The notes: generated by a model from the letters alone, not told the origin. A DNA stretch of 64,000 bases from Dermacentor variabilis (GCF_050947875.1 NC_134574.1:108182469-108246468), one strand, 5' to 3'. Positions 14,700 through 26,880 are shown, numbered from the stretch's first letter. Translations and numbers: made by a program.

Positions 14700-16105
14700 C
14701 TGTAGGGCAAGTACACACCCGGTCAAGCTCAGACGTTGGTGCTGATTGCGTGAGAAGACCCGCCTCGCCCATTTTGCTAGTGGTTTATTGCAGCTCGATG
14801 CCTCACTACTTCTAATAAAGAGGCTTTATTTTCAACATCGCACATTCCGCAACTGAAGGCAGCTGTTTTTTTTTTAGAGCGCAGCTCTTTGGCGCCCGTT
14901 CCCGCGTTTCCGGTGGCTGTCGGCCTCGCCGTAACCAAGGTCCTCATCCGCACGCTCCTTTAGCTGCGCGCGCTCCTGCTGCCATCTTTCACGATCGGGG
15001 CAGGTCTTGCTTTCCCCTTGCCCTCCAAACCCGGATCACGTGTTCTCGCCTACCCTTTCGCCCCCTTCCCCCGCGCAGCGCCGTCGCGGTGACTCTCGCC
15101 GCTACCTCCACTCCGCCCTCGCCGTCCCTTCTCCCGCAGTCACGGCACTGCCGCGCTGCCGGCAGCGGCCGCTCCTTGCCGCCTCGCGCGTTATCCACGG
15201 CTCTCCGCTCCTCCGTCTCTTCGTCGCGTGGCTGTACGGCTCTCCTCCGTGCCTCTCGCTTCCCCGTTTGCGGGGCGCGTTCCTCCGTGGCATTTGTCGC
15301 CTCTGGCAGTACTTGCGTCTGGCTGTCCTTCTCCCGCCTCCACTCTTGCTCTATACCTCCCCTTACCTGGCGCAGTACCATGGCGGTGACTCGAAAGACA
15401 GTTATTGTGTTTCGTCCCCTTACTTCTACTTCCAACCCCAACCTTCTGCAGCCACATTAAGTCCTGTCTGTGAGTGAATGAGTGTGTCATCTCTACTCAA
15501 TACCCCTGTTCTCGACCCGTTTCCTCATTCACCATCAGAAGAAATAATAAATAATAATCTCGGTGGCGGTGACCCCCTATAATATGGCGCGATGGAGCGT
15601 CGCCGGAATGCCGGCTCGATAGCGCCGGATAGCGGTGTGTGCTACCCAATCCGAAACGCAGAACCGCCTCCGTTCAGCACCGCGTGTTCTCTATGCGGTT
15701 GCCTGTTGTTGAATTAAGGCAGCAGCTGCGTTCAAAGGTCGCATTACCAAGAAGCGTAATCATCGGCTAATTTTTTTCCATCTGCTGATCGTTGCTAGTA
15801 CACCTTAAATTAAACGCAAAAAAAAAACCGTGACAAAGTTAACCTGGAACCCCCACCGCGTCTGACCTGCCCAGAAATGCGGGCAGGCAGGAGGAGGGGC
15901 GCCAGTCCCCTGGCATCCTTTCTCAGTGACTGCATGCACGGCGCTGCGTAACTGAATGGGCACCGCAGTAAACATTGAATATTTTGACTACACTGCATCA
16001 TCAATTAGGCTTTGATTTATATTTGAAAAAGACACATTTGGGAACACCTTCGGAAAGTTTGAGCACTATGATTTTTAGTTTGACCACTCTGTGAAGGTGG
16101 ATGGC
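14700..16105. other. GC-rich unassigned stretch and spacer
   Basis: The part 14880-15470 is clearly more GC-rich than its surroundings. It holds overlapping 150-156-codon frames on both strands rich in R, P, S and A, which suggests composition rather than coding. An AATAAATAATAAT string lies near 15550. A retroelement LTR or untranslated region is possible, but I found no second copy and no target duplication. Nothing recognisable lies in 15620-16105. Confidence 0.35.
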
Positions 16106-16190
16106 CAGCGAAGCTGTTTAGCATACGACGGACAGGTGACACAGAATATCGAACAGAGGTACGAACTAGTTTACCGTGATTTTTATATAC

Positions 16191-16678
16191 TGTTCTGCTA
16201 CAGCCCCCAACAAAAGTTCGCTTTGCCGGCATGCAGCTGAAGCCGGGCGCCGGGCGAATTGGCCGGGCCCGATGGCGAGTCATGTTCGGGTTACATCCGG
16301 TGGCGCCGCCGGACCGGCGCCGATGAACCACTTCACCAGGATCGCCTGATACAAGTGCCTCTCGTCCATTCGTCGGAATTCGCACAGCAACCCGCGGTGT
16401 GTCCTGATTGGAGGAGTTCGAACCGATGGCAACTGCAACGACTCCTGGTGTTATAAAAGCCCGAACCACGGGATGCTGGAGAGAGACGACGACAGCGAGC
16501 AGAGGCGTGCTCCCGTTTCTCACCGCACGCTTTTGTGCGAGTCAATTGTGCCCCGGCCTCTGAGCCGTTCATGTAACACCCTTGTACATATTGCATATAA
16601 ATGTTTTGTTTAATCACCATCGCCTTGGATCCTCCTTCGCAGCAGTGGCGGCAGCGTTGAGACGTCTCCGTCACAACA
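16191..16678 (+). repeat. 5' LTR
   Basis: 488 bp, from TGTTCTGCTA to TCACAACA. It contains a TATA-like TTATAAAAGCC near 16450 and ATATAAATGTT before the R/U5 part. It matches 21756-22246 along its full length. Confidence 0.9.
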
Positions 16679-16679
16679 G

Positions 16680-16697
16680 TTGGTGGCAGCGGTGGGA
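16680..16697 (+). other. Probable primer binding site
   Basis: TTGGTGGCAGCGGTGGGATC begins one base after the 5' LTR. A TGG-starting string at this place is what a tRNA-CCA-primed retroelement needs. I do not assign the tRNA species with confidence. Confidence 0.55.
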
Positions 16698-16982
16698 TCG
16701 ACCGGCGTCAGCTACCCCGGCGCGGTGAGAGCCTGAAGTTTTCCCCTCAGTTCACCAGACTTCTCTAGCACAGGTTATCGTAGTTTAGAGTAGGGCTGTG
16801 TGAAGGCCTGTGGAGAGCTTTGAGTGTTTCAGACCTAGTAAGAGTTTTGAAAGCAAAGCTAGTGTCGAATGAGTAAATAAGACAGTGTAAAGAATTGCTT
16901 GCGCGGGTCACGCTAGTAGCTCGATAGTAGGGAACGGGAAGGGAATTCTAACAAGGCAAACGGCAAGAGGCCACTATGAACA

Positions 16983-18213
16983 ATGGAGAACTTTCGGGTG
17001 AAGGAACTCGACGAAATTTTTGAGGAGCTAGGCGTTACCGTAGGCCATGCGAAACGAAAGCAAGCGGTTCTTGATATCATGAAGAACGAGAACGCAATGG
17101 CTGAGGAGGCCAATGAGGCCTGTGCTGCAATCAAAGAGCGCTGTGAGCGCGAGGTCGAGGAGGCCGAGAGGCAGGAGCGTATACGTAAAGAAGAGGCTGA
17201 GAGGCAGGAGCGTATACGTAAAGAGGAAGCCGATAGAAAAGAGCGGCTAGCGACAAAGAGGTTGGAGTTGGAGCTTGGGCAGTCCTCGCGAGCGGTAGCT
17301 TCTACGACGGTTCAGGCGAGCGGTCGAAGAATTCGGGACCAACTGCTGCCGTTCGTTACTGGTGAAGACATGGCAAAGTATCTCGTTAATTTCGAGCACG
17401 TTTGCGAACGAAACGACATCGAGAGATCTCTTTGGGCACAGAACCTGTTAGCTATGCTTTCTCGGGATGCATCTGACGTGATAACGTGCCTGTCAAAGGA
17501 GGCGTTTGAGAGTTACGATGATATCAAAGAGGCTCCATTGAGAAAGTATAAGTTGTCACCCGAGGCTTTCCGGCAGAGGTTCCGGTTCGCAAAAAAAGGC
17601 AGTGAGTCGCACATCGATTTCGCATTCCGCCTTAAGGCTGACTTGATTGAATGGCTTAAGGGTGAAGAGCATTATGACGATCGAGATAAAGTGGTAGAGT
17701 GCGTAGCATTGGGAGGGGGAGCAATTCTACCGCTGCATCGAAGATGACGTCAGGCTCTGGCTGCAGGATAAGCTTCAAGAAGTACAACTGAACAAGGCAG
17801 CAGAGTTAGCTGAGGAGTACTACTTCCATCGAGGTTTGCATAATATAGCCGTGCGAGTTGAAAAAGCGGAGAGGAAGGACGCTTTTACAGAGCCCGATAA
17901 AAGGAAACCGTTCACGTATCGCAGTTTTCGGAAAGGCTCATCTCCTCTTTAAGAAACTGTGCGGAAAGGCTTAAATGAATCGCAAAAATCAAACCATAAG
18001 GCCAAGCAGTGCGCGGATGCCGCACGCGCATTTGAGTCGCGGAAGCCGCTAATCTGCTACAACTGCAAAAAGGAAGGGCACATCGTGGCAAACTGCAAAC
18101 AGAAGGTTGCTTTTCCAACGATTCGAGAAACAGAAAAGAACATGCGGTTGCTGGAACCCTATATGCAGAAGATAAGCGTTAACGGAAAAAAATACAAAGC
18201 ACTCCAGGAATAA
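16983..18213 (+). pseudogene. Gag remnant with coiled coil, SCAN-like region and zinc knuckle
   Basis: The first frame (16983-17747, 254 codons) starts MENFRVKELDEIFEELG. It holds a charged coiled coil with a duplicated EEAERQERIRK unit at about residues 55-85. From about residue 195 a SCAN-like block begins (LSPEAFRQRFRF, then FAFRLKADLIEWLKG). A frameshift near 17715 moves the rest of the block (EQFYRCIEDDVRLWLQDKL) to another frame. A TAA at 17950 interrupts next. The CCHC knuckle CYNCKKEGHIVANC sits at about 18055-18096. Gag would package element RNA. The breaks make this copy non-functional. Confidence 0.85.
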
Positions 18214-18222
18214 GCAGCCACT

Positions 18223-18749
18223 ATGGACGTGGTCCACTCTTCACTAGTTTCTCCAGACGACTTCACGATAGAATGCGCGTGGATAAGTGAAGTTTCTGAG
18301 GAGCAGTGTGCTCGCTTACCGATCGCTACGGTGATCATTGAAAGCACTTTTGGTAAGCTTAATACCGAAGCGGCCGTGTCTGCAGCCCTCCCAGAGCATT
18401 TTCTTATCTGTTCTCTAACAGCTCGGAGCAGCTCCTTAAAGAACAAGGAAAATCGTTCTTTCCCAGCTTGGCGTGCATGGCCCTCACGCGATCGCAAGCG
18501 CGGAAGCTCCCACAGAAACTTGATACTGCACCAGAGAGTGAGACAAAAACAGCGGCCGAAAAGCGTAACCCGAGCAGTCAGTCGACCGGGCTGGAGAACT
18601 CCCGCAGTAGTGTAGTCGAGCCGTCTGCCGCGGAAGAGGGTTGCGTCATCCCCACCGGTGGAGAAACCGAACCGGCGCCGTTGGGCGAGGTGAGCTCCCC
18701 GTTGACCCCAGTCTCTGACCGCTGGCATGAGCCACTGAACGTTGACTAA
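18223..18749 (+). pseudogene. Protease/linker region remnant
   Basis: Two overlapping frames (18223-18615 and 18468-18749) lie between Gag and integrase. The text LPIATVIIESTFGKLNTEAA and later MALTRSQARKL resembles the linker segment between protease and integrase of this group. No clear aspartic-protease DTG/DSG triad was found, so the protease itself is missing or too decayed to see. Confidence 0.5.
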
Positions 18750-18929
18750 GCGACGTTCGTTCGAGAACAGCAGGGGGATATCTCGATAAAGGACTTGCTT
18801 GATAGTGCGAAACTGGGAGCAGCGAGAAAGCATGTTTCATTCCATGAGAAATGTGGCTGGTGGTACCGCAGTTATACGGATGTACAGCGTCGTAAGTACG
18901 AGCAGCTTTTAATCCCTTTAAAGTATTGC

Positions 18930-19826
18930 CGTCAACTACTGGACCTCGCGCACGAGAACGCGTAGGCAGGACATCTCGGCTGGAAGAAGATGAAAGCTCG
19001 ACTTGCACAAGAGTACTACTGGCCTCGTTGCTGTAAGGACATTGAAGAGCTTGTGCGCTCTTGCGATACATGTCAAAGGGTTGGCAAGAGTACTGACAAA
19101 TGGAAGGCGTCAATGAAGTTAGTACCAGTCATAAGTGAGCCTTTCGGTCGGCTGGTAATTGACACAGTAGGGCCAATTCCCGAGTCCGAGAGCGAATGTC
19201 GATACATATTAACTGCCCTGTGTGTCGCAACGAAGTTTCCGGAAGCGGTGCCACTCAAGGAGCTCAATTCTCCTCAGTTCTTTGATGCGCTCCTTTCTAT
19301 ACTCGCTCGAGTCGGATTTCCTTCGGAAATTCAATGTGATAATGATATCGTGTTCACTAGCTGCCTAACCTCTACTTTCCTGAAAAGGTGCGGAATCAAA
19401 GTGTTCCACAGTTCGATCAATCACCCGCAATCCAATCCAGTAGAGCGAATGCATTCAGTGTTGAAAAGAATATTGAGAGCTCTTTGCTTTGAGCGGAAAC
19501 GTGATTGGGGAGCATGCGTTCCAGCCGCAATGTTCGCTTTGAGATCTGCTCCCCACGAGAGTACGGGCTTCAGCCCAGCTGAGCTTGCATACGGTCGGTG
19601 TTTAAGAACACCGCTGCGCATGCTACGAGAGCCTTGGAAAGGTTACGATAAGGACCCAAACATAGTTGCGTATGTTCTTAACTTGCTTGAGAGGCTCGGA
19701 AGAACTAAAGACCTTGTCGAGAGCCACCTTAAGGCTCCACAAGCATTCTCAAAGGTGTACTACGACCGGTCATCAAGGAAGCGCACTTTCAAAGCGAGGT
19801 CTTTTATGATCGGCCCGGAAATATGA
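18930..19826 (+). pseudogene. Retroelement integrase remnant
   Basis: The H2C2 zinc-binding region spans the beginning (LDLAHENA, a TAG stop at 18964, GHLGWKKMKARL, then SCDTCQR). The core holds the expected acidic residues: D in VIDTVGP, D in IQCDNDIVFTS and E in NPVERMHSVLKR, followed by the helix before HESTGFSPAELAYG. The main open part (18990-19826) runs 278 codons and ends just as the RT frame begins. The position before RT is unusual for Gypsy elements and diagnostic for Gmr1-like ones. Confidence 0.88.
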
Positions 19827-21118
19827 CCCTAATTGAGCACGACAATGAACTACCGTGCGAAGAGCCGATACGTAGTAAGCCGTATCGTTGTTCTCCCGTA
19901 CAGAAACGGATTATAGCGGATGAGATTCAGCGCTTGTGTGACCTAGAAGTGATTGTGCCGAGTGAGAGCGACTACACCTCACCTCTAATACCAGTCCAAG
20001 TACCGGGAAAGGATCCCAGGCCGTGCATCGATCATCGAGGCCGCAGTGCGTTAACCCGAGATCAGATACCGAACCTCGAGGAAAGGGTGGAGGCGGTATC
20101 GAAGTCGAATTACATATCTACGCTAGACCTAGTGCGAGGCTATTGGCAAGTCTCCCTCACAGAGCGGGCCAGTCGCTATGTATACGCTGCGTTCGTTTCC
20201 CCGAGCGGAACCTTCCGCCCAGTCATGTTGAGTTTTGGGCTCAAAAACACGCCGTATTGTTTCTCCTGTCTAATGCATCAAGTGCTTCGTGGCCTGCCTG
20301 ATACGCACTCCCTTAGCTCGACGATGTCGCCATCTTTTCAAACACTTGGGTCGAGCATATGGAGCACTTACGACTCGTGCTGAGCAGGCTGAAAGAAGCA
20401 GGTCTTACGGTAAACCGGCGAAGTGTCACGTTGGTTGCGCCAAAGTGACTTACCAGGGACATGTGGTGGGGCGCGGCCGACGAAGACCGTCTGAAATCAA
20501 AGTAGCCGCGGTCGTGAACTACCCCCAACCAACCACCATGTCCGAGATAAGGGCCTTCTTAGGCTTGGCTGGATATTACCAGCATTACGTGAAAGGTTAT
20601 TCTGCGCTTGCTAGTCCCCTGATGCACTTAGAAAGTCTGCGCCAGTGAAGGTACAATGGGACACAACAAAGGAGAACGCGTTTCAAATGCTGAAACAAGC
20701 CTTGAGCGAAAAACCAGTTCTAATGGCGCCAGACTTTTCAAAAGGTTTTCTGATCCAGTGCGATGCGAGCGACCATGGTATATGGGAGCGGTGCTATGGC
20801 AAGAGGACGATAACGGCCATGAATGGCCAGTGTTGTACTTGAGCCGCAAGCTAACTTGCAGAGAAGAGGCTTACAGTGCCTCTGTAAAGGAATGCGCCTG
20901 CGTCGTGTGGGCTATGGAGAAATTGGCCTGCTACGTTGCCGGTTCCAAGTTTGTGGTGGAGACCGACCACTGCCCACTGAATTGGTTGAATAACATGTCG
21001 TCTAAAAGCCACCGGTTGTTAAGGTGGAGTATGACGCTCCAGCAGCACAATCTTGTCGTTCGCTATTAGAAAGGAAAGTTGAACGCGAACGCAGACGCAT
21101 TGAGCCATGCGTTCTAAA
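19823..21118 (+). pseudogene. Reverse transcriptase and RNase H remnant
   Basis: Ty3/Gypsy RT blocks are visible: PYRCSPVQKRIIADEI, the VPGKDPRPCIDHR block, STLDLVRGYWQVSL (catalytic D) and LSFGLKNTPYCF. Near 20310-20340 the frame shifts and the LDD-type box is readable only in another frame. The thumb (EIRAFLGLAGYYQHYVKGY) lies in a third frame. RNase H (FLIQCDASDHG, then a shift, LYLSRKLTCREEAYS and VVETDHCPLNWL) follows, with a stop at 21067. The frame overlaps the integrase stop by four bases. Confidence 0.88.
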
Positions 21119-21207
21119 CACTGCTGCCACCGAACTCCTCGTGACTTGTATTTCGTTACTTCATGAAACGCTAATTATGTTGTTATTACCTGAGGGAAAA
21201 ATTTAGA

Positions 21208-21755
21208 CAACTCATCTGTAGCCTCAGCTTAGTGTTTTCTGACCATGTGATTTCAAGGAAACCAAATATTTATTTTGTATCGTAAACATTGCGTGTCCTG
21301 ACGTGACACGTTGTTTGGGCCGCGCTTGAGAGTTCTGTATACCACATGTATCTCTTGTCGAAGAGGGAACTAAATTGGGATAGAGACAAAGTTAGAAAAA
21401 TTTTGATACGTTTGAGTCTGATATTCTGACGGGTGAGAAAACGGCACTTGCTTGTGTTGGGTGTTGCCGGTTGTCGGTCGGTTCTCGGATGCCCCAGAAA
21501 TAACCCTGACCGGTGCCGAGAAGAAAGCCTGTCGGAGCTGCCAAATAAAGCTGGCCGAGACACCTGGGCGACAAGCCGGTGGACGAGTGACCCTGGCCTG
21601 GCGAGTGGGGCCTGTTCACTGGAGGGAGCGTGGAGCCGCCTGTTCCCCGGAACAAGGAGGGGAACCTGGATGGGCTTAGTGAACAAGCGCGCCCGGCATC
21701 CGAGCCACGAGGGAGCAGCTCGTCTTCCTGGCGCATGGTCTTGCGGCGGGGGTGC
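21208..21755 (+). other. 3' untranslated part of the LTR element
   Basis: No conserved coding segment was recognised between RNase H and the 3' LTR. A G-rich string, GCGGCGGGGG, ends 5 bp before the LTR and could be the polypurine tract. Several 75-270-codon frames on both strands cross this part and the LTR and appear incidental. Confidence 0.5.
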
Positions 21756-22246
21756 TGCTGTGCTAGAGCTCCTAACAAAAGGTCGCTTTGCCGGCATGCG
21801 GCTGAAGCCGGGCGCCGGGCGTATTGGCCGGGCCCAACGGCGAGTCATGTTCGGGTGCCATCCGGTGGCACCGCCGGAGCGGCGCCGATGAACCACTTCA
21901 CCAGGATCGCCTGATGCAGGTGCCTCTCGTCCATTCGTCGAAATTCGCACAGCAACCCGCGGTGTGTCCTGATTGGAAGAGTTAGAACCGATGGCAACTG
22001 CAACGACTCGTGCGGTTGTAAAAGCTCGAACCACGGGATGCCGGAGAGAGACGATGACGACAGCAAGCAGAGGCGTGCTCCCGTTTCTCACCGCACGCTT
22101 TTGTGCGAATCAATTGTGCCCCGGCTTCTGAGCCGTTCATGTAACGCCCTTGCACATACTGCATATAAATCTTTTGTTTAATCACCGTCGCCCTGGATCC
22201 TCCTTTGCAACAGTGGCGGCAGCGTTGAGACGTCTCCGTCACAACA
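21756..22246 (+). repeat. 3' LTR
   Basis: 491 bp, from TGCTGTGCTA to ACAACA, homologous to the 5' LTR and followed by the ATAC duplication at 22247-22250. Confidence 0.9.
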
Positions 22247-22635
22247 ATACATTCGCGTGGACGGCGCGACCGCCGCCCCGAGGAGCCGCAGGAAAATAGA
22301 CACGCTCGACGTTTCGATGGACGCGCCACTACTGGAGAGCGGAAGGAAAGGAGATACGCGAGTGCTTGGATCGCCGACAAGGAGAGGGCGGAGCGAACGT
22401 AGACGTGGCCGACGCGGGTCAAAATGTAGTATCGGTTGTAATCAGATTAATATCTGATACGGGTTGCATTTGGACCGAATATATAAAACTTATTTTTGCA
22501 AATTGGCGGAGTGATTCAAGCCTGCTTCGCCTCCGCTGCGTGTCGGCCGGGCATATCGCTATCTTCAGGATCGGCTCACGTTTTTAAGCCTGCGGGCATC
22601 GGTCCGCTGGAAACTAGCCATATACAGCTTCGCTG

Positions 22636-25600
22636 TAACAACTAGCGACAAAACGTTTAGGTACCGAAAATCGCCTATTTTGGCGCCTATAAAAGACACT
22701 GAACCTGCTATTTAATGATTATACTGGCGGCAAGTACCGTCTCTAGGCAGGTACAGACTCAATTATGAGAACTACGACACTGCAAATAAGGATAAGTTAT
22801 GAATTTCCAAGAAAGACGATGCACTTAACCGCTGTTTTCTGAAATTCATTTCATTTTTTTTAATAAACCGCAATGGAAGAATTTTGCGTATACGTTACCA
22901 GGCTTATGACAAATCTACTACCTGACACCACAGTACGGTTATTAAAGCCGTGACGAACAAGTACCGTCCCAAGTTATTAGGATATTATGCTGTTCCCTTT
23001 CTCACTGACTCTCAGTTTGTAAGGAGAAAAGGAACGCTCAACATCCGCTCAAGTTAGCTCCACGGTTTGCACTTCGAGGCGCTTGATGATTCTAATGTCG
23101 CATTAGTGTACTTATGTGCATGGAATTTGTCTTGCTATGATTTTATTATTTTATTATGATTTATTCTTCTTTTAAATCTTCATGTGAAAAGGACTAGCCG
23201 GCGCCAATTGAAGGCGCCAATATCTCTTAAATAGGATATAATAAAAGAAAGATGTCATCTGGAATTGCAGAATGTTCGCGGGGTCAGCACCTTCGGCAGG
23301 TTTCTTTTTCCCTTCTTAAAACCTGGGATTTTCTTCTCTGAGACAGATTGAAGTTTCGGACTAATGCTGTACGCAACAGATCCATTTAGGAAGTTGGTGA
23401 ACTTTTCCTAAACGTCGAAGTTGAGCCGAACGCAAGAATTCTTACTTGCGCTTGAGAACTGAGCTTGTGCAGCGCAAAGATGCAAGCAGCCCAAACGACG
23501 TATGCGCTGCGCCTTATTTCGTCATTCGTGTTAATTAGCGTACTGGATGTTTAAGATGCACAAACTCAATTTTCAAGAACAATGGACCGACTAACACGTG
23601 AACGAATAATACTGGGTTGGAGTTGCGCCCCAGTATTCAAGTTTCTGTGCGATGTTGGCTACACTCGTGAAATGAGTGCACAGGTACGCCAAGTAACCTT
23701 CAAGCGTGTCGTCACGTAGAGCGGTTCGATTCCTGCTCGCACCAATGCTCGAGTCTGCTGCAAAGCTGTTAATAACAGCCTGCACACCGGCAAAGTGATT
23801 GTGGTAACAATCAACCGGCTGCCTTCAGGATAGTTCCCCAGTGGGTGATAGCATTATAAACAAAATGCGTCTTGGGCAAAGCACGAAAAATAAGAGGCAT
23901 TTTAGGCCCTAGAATTTTAATATATGCACGAACATCAACATAGGCATTTCTGGACACCGTTAAAGGTGCCACTATAACGTTTATATACCCAAAATCTTGC
24001 GCCTAATTGATGACTAGGCGCGCTGAGAACGTGAGGAAATAGGGCATGTTGCCTAAAGTACCGGTCTCCTCTGGTAATGACGCTCCAGGTTCCAGAGCGG
24101 TAGCGTTATTTTAGTGGCGCCTGGTTCCTCCGTCTTCATTTCAGGCGGAAATCATTCCAACATTACTTACTATAAATTACTAAGCTGCTTTGAGTGCGCA
24201 AACTGTCACCTGCGTTCAAATCCTGCCACATGCGATCAAAGCGCGCTTTGCATCTCGACGCGGTTGCTTGCCCGCGAGGATTTCATAACTCGAAGGACGG
24301 CTTAGCGGTTTTCACTTGGCCATTAATGCTTTCGCATTCACAACACATAAGAAGTGCTTCACTGTACTCGGATTTTATATTAAGGCGGTGCTATGCATGA
24401 AATGTTTTAGGCAGTACGGTCAGATATTTAATTAGCCTGCTTCAAATACTGCTTGCTGCCGAGATAAAAAAAATTACCTTTCATCAGAGCATATTGTGGC
24501 CCTAAGGACATCCACTATCGTTTCATGACAAATTAAATATGACATCAGTAGAAATTACTTATAGTTCCCTTGTTTCAAAATTGATTTATTGATGTTTCCT
24601 TATTACTGAGGAATGTTGCCTGCGCATAGTCACTCTCCTACTTTCAACTATTAGAGCAAATATCTCATAAATGTGTGTAACACCTGCTTCCAGTTTAATG
24701 CACTTAGACCTATATCTTGCATTACGACCAATGTTTTCACATCATGTGCTCCAAAATGTGCGAGTGTATTGCATTTGATATACATAATAACCGGTTCGTG
24801 TACTGTGTTGTACAGTCACACTCAATAGTTTCAATGCAGTTGATGTTGAGATGAGAAAAATAATAAATATATAAAAGCATCCCAGGCGCATAGTCTGCAA
24901 TCAGCTGTTAGAATCAACGATGAAGTGACAGAAATTTCCATTATACACCTGCGCTGTCAGATATTTTTTATTTTTTTAGCTGGTGCCACAGATTCCTGAC
25001 TTGTGCTCCGGGGGTACTTATTGTAAAATGTGCACTGTATAATGCGTTAATTTGTGGGATTTTGTGCATTTCAAGACAGCCGGTCTGTTATGCTTATCTA
25101 TACGTGACTTAGGCTGAATTAAGGAAAAGACTTTTTATAACGATTTATGACTTTAATTTCTTGCCCCCTTTCTCTGAAAAGAAAACGCAAATAAATAAAT
25201 AAATAAATTGAACTAGGTTGTAGAGCCTCATTCTATGCAGGAAGTCTTGTAGTGTTTGACACATGCATTTTGTACGTTGCGTCTTGAGGATGTCAAATAC
25301 AATGGCTCGCTCGATACTCCAGTCCGTTGGAAGTGCGTCTCATCCAAGGTGATCAAGATCCCACAGGGCCCTTCTCAAATACATCGTCCAGCTTTTAAAC
25401 GTCAAGAAAAGTCGTGTCAAAGAAAGTCGCAAACATCGACTGATTTAATAGGTGTCTGGCTTATCCTTCAGGTAGATAAATTATTCACTCTTCGAATCAA
25501 TATTTTGAAAGATTCTCCTCTGTGCATCTCGCTTTGTTTTGTCTTCTTTTTATTCCTCGACGGCTCGTGTTAAAAGCTCGTGTTTTCTTCACACTTATCG

Positions 25601-26495
25601 TAAATGACCCCCTCGACGTCTCTTAGACGTGTTTTTTTAGAATTTGGCCTTATAAACGCAGCTGCCTTGCAGAGATTGTTCACTCACCATTCCCATTGTG
25701 TTATGCTGCAGAATGGCCTCTGCCACACAGCTCCTACACAGGTCATAAAACATAGGCGCTTAGCAGAGAGCAGAACGCTGGTGGTGCCAGCGAAGGGGGA
25801 AACTGCTATTGGTCCTACGACTAGTGGAGAATACCTTGGAGCATATATCGGACTCAAGGGCTTAATCGGACTTCATTTTCTTAAGACTGGTATGATAGTT
25901 ATTTCTAGGCAGGATGTGGCAATCCACAATGAGAGAACAACCAAGAACATGGCGATACGAGAGTTGAAGAATATAAAAATAGGTTTTAATGAAATGTAAT
26001 GGGTCCGGAAAATTTCAAATGAGATTTAGACGGATCCAGGTATTAAAGTGAATAGTGACTAAATGTTACGATAGCGAAAAATTGAAAATACTAACAAGAA
26101 GAAAAAAATCCAGCCTTTATTTCTTTTCTTCATCAAGAAGCTGAAGACGTCACAGCAAACGTGCCTGTGATAAGTACAGAGAAATACCATTTGTGCAAAT
26201 CCAGAAATACCAGTGCAAATCTTATTTCAAGTGGTACGGAGTTAGAGATTCTAGCGCCATTGTATTCAATTTACCAAGGGGAAATGACAGGACAGTGCTG
26301 ACTATTAGCTGGAGAAACAGAAAAAACAATCACAGGAAACGGTAGTTCCGGTAGTTTCGATGGCGAGAGGGTAGACCGCTTAGCAGCATCGTGGCCAACG
26401 AGATTGCACAGATGTGCCGTTGTAATGTCGGGATTCATGCCGAGGATCCGCGCACTTCGTCATGCATCACTTCTTACGAGTGGTAATGGTGGCTC

Positions 26496-26498
<3 letters not shown>
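22636..26498. other. Gene-free AT-rich spacer
   Basis: No gene is recognised in nearly 4 kb. A frame at 25604-25999 (131 codons) is the longest, but it lacks any motif I know. A GGTTCGATTCC-like string near 23722 is an isolated B-box match. ATATAAAAGC at about 24872 could be a TATA box, with no gene attached. An (AAAT)n run lies near 25187-25207. Confidence 0.4.

Positions 26499-26546
<48 letters not shown>
26499..26546. repeat. (AT)n microsatellite
   Basis: A pure AT run directly joined to the CAGGGT end of the repeat that follows. Confidence 0.97.
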
Positions 26547-26549
<3 letters not shown>

Positions 26550-26880
26550 GGTATTTCAGCGAACACTTTGAAAATGTAGTAAATGTTGCCTGTGGCAGGT
26601 AGCTCAAATCTAGTTTATGAGGTGGCCTACTCGAACCAGTTGCAAAGAAAATTGAAATGCAAAATCGACTAATTAAGTTTCTTAACTGATTACCTTACGA
26701 CCCATATAGCAACTTACTAATTCTAGCCGTGGAGTTCACAGGACGGGTCCTCTTGTAGCTAATCCTTAGTACGACACCAGTTTCGAGATATTGATTCCCG
26801 AACTTTGCGGAGAAATGCATTGGCGTTCCAGTTGCTTGTGTGCTTCAATGCATAAGACGACGTCTTGTTAACACATGTCT
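26545..26880 (+). repeat. CAGGGT...GCGAACACTTT dispersed element, copy 1
   Basis: It shares, in order, CAGGGTATTTCAGCGAACAC, 'cagatatcacaattctagt'-like text, 'cgactaatta', 'gtggag/ctt.gca' and GACACCAGTTTCGAGATAT with copies at 41365-41808 and 61971-62364. Only the left palindromic arm is preserved. The serpin 2 fragment starts about 50 bp beyond it. Confidence 0.75.

Larger units (their letters stand above)
16191..22246 (+). mobile_element. Decayed Gmr1-like Ty3/Gypsy LTR retrotransposon
   Basis: Two LTRs start TG, end CA and are flanked by ATAC at 16187-16190 and 22247-22250, a 4-bp target duplication typical of Ty3/Gypsy integrases. Internal order is Gag with SCAN-like region and zinc knuckle, a protease-region remnant, integrase, then reverse transcriptase and RNase H. 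Integrase upstream of RT is the hallmark of the Gmr1 group, the Gypsy lineage whose Gag is known to be related to the vertebrate SCAN domain. Frameshifts and stops occur in every segment, and about 13 mismatches in the first ~120 bp separate the LTRs, so the copy is old and inactive. Confidence 0.9.
16106..22635. mobile_element. Older CAGCGAAGCTG-ended repeat split by the LTR element
   Basis: CAGCGAAGCTG at 16106-16116 and its complement CAGCTTCGCTG at 22625-22635 face each other as inverted ends. With the LTR element (16191-22246) and one copy of its 4-bp duplication removed, the two outer parts join to about 0.47 kb. The right part (22247-22635) includes an AATATATAAAAC box near 22480 and the closing CTAGCCATATACAGCTTCGC. 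No transposase is seen. Similar inverted ends bound the minisatellite at 44.5-44.84 kb. Confidence 0.6.

Noticed and set aside
14989..15490. Overlapping 150-156-codon frames on both strands
   Set aside because: The GC-rich stretch leaves all frames open; composition is R/P/S/A-rich and no domain is visible.
21270..22091. 273-codon minus-strand frame
   Set aside because: It is antisense to the 3' LTR and 3' untranslated part of the Gypsy element, and a similar antisense frame occurs in the 5' LTR.
23700..23740. Isolated B-box-like GGTTCGATTCC
   Set aside because: No A box and no tRNA cloverleaf could be drawn around it.
25604..25999. 131-codon plus-strand frame with a start context vaguely like the serpins (ATG ACC CCC TCG)
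   Set aside because: The translation has no serpin or other recognisable motif, and no acceptor sits at the conserved distance.
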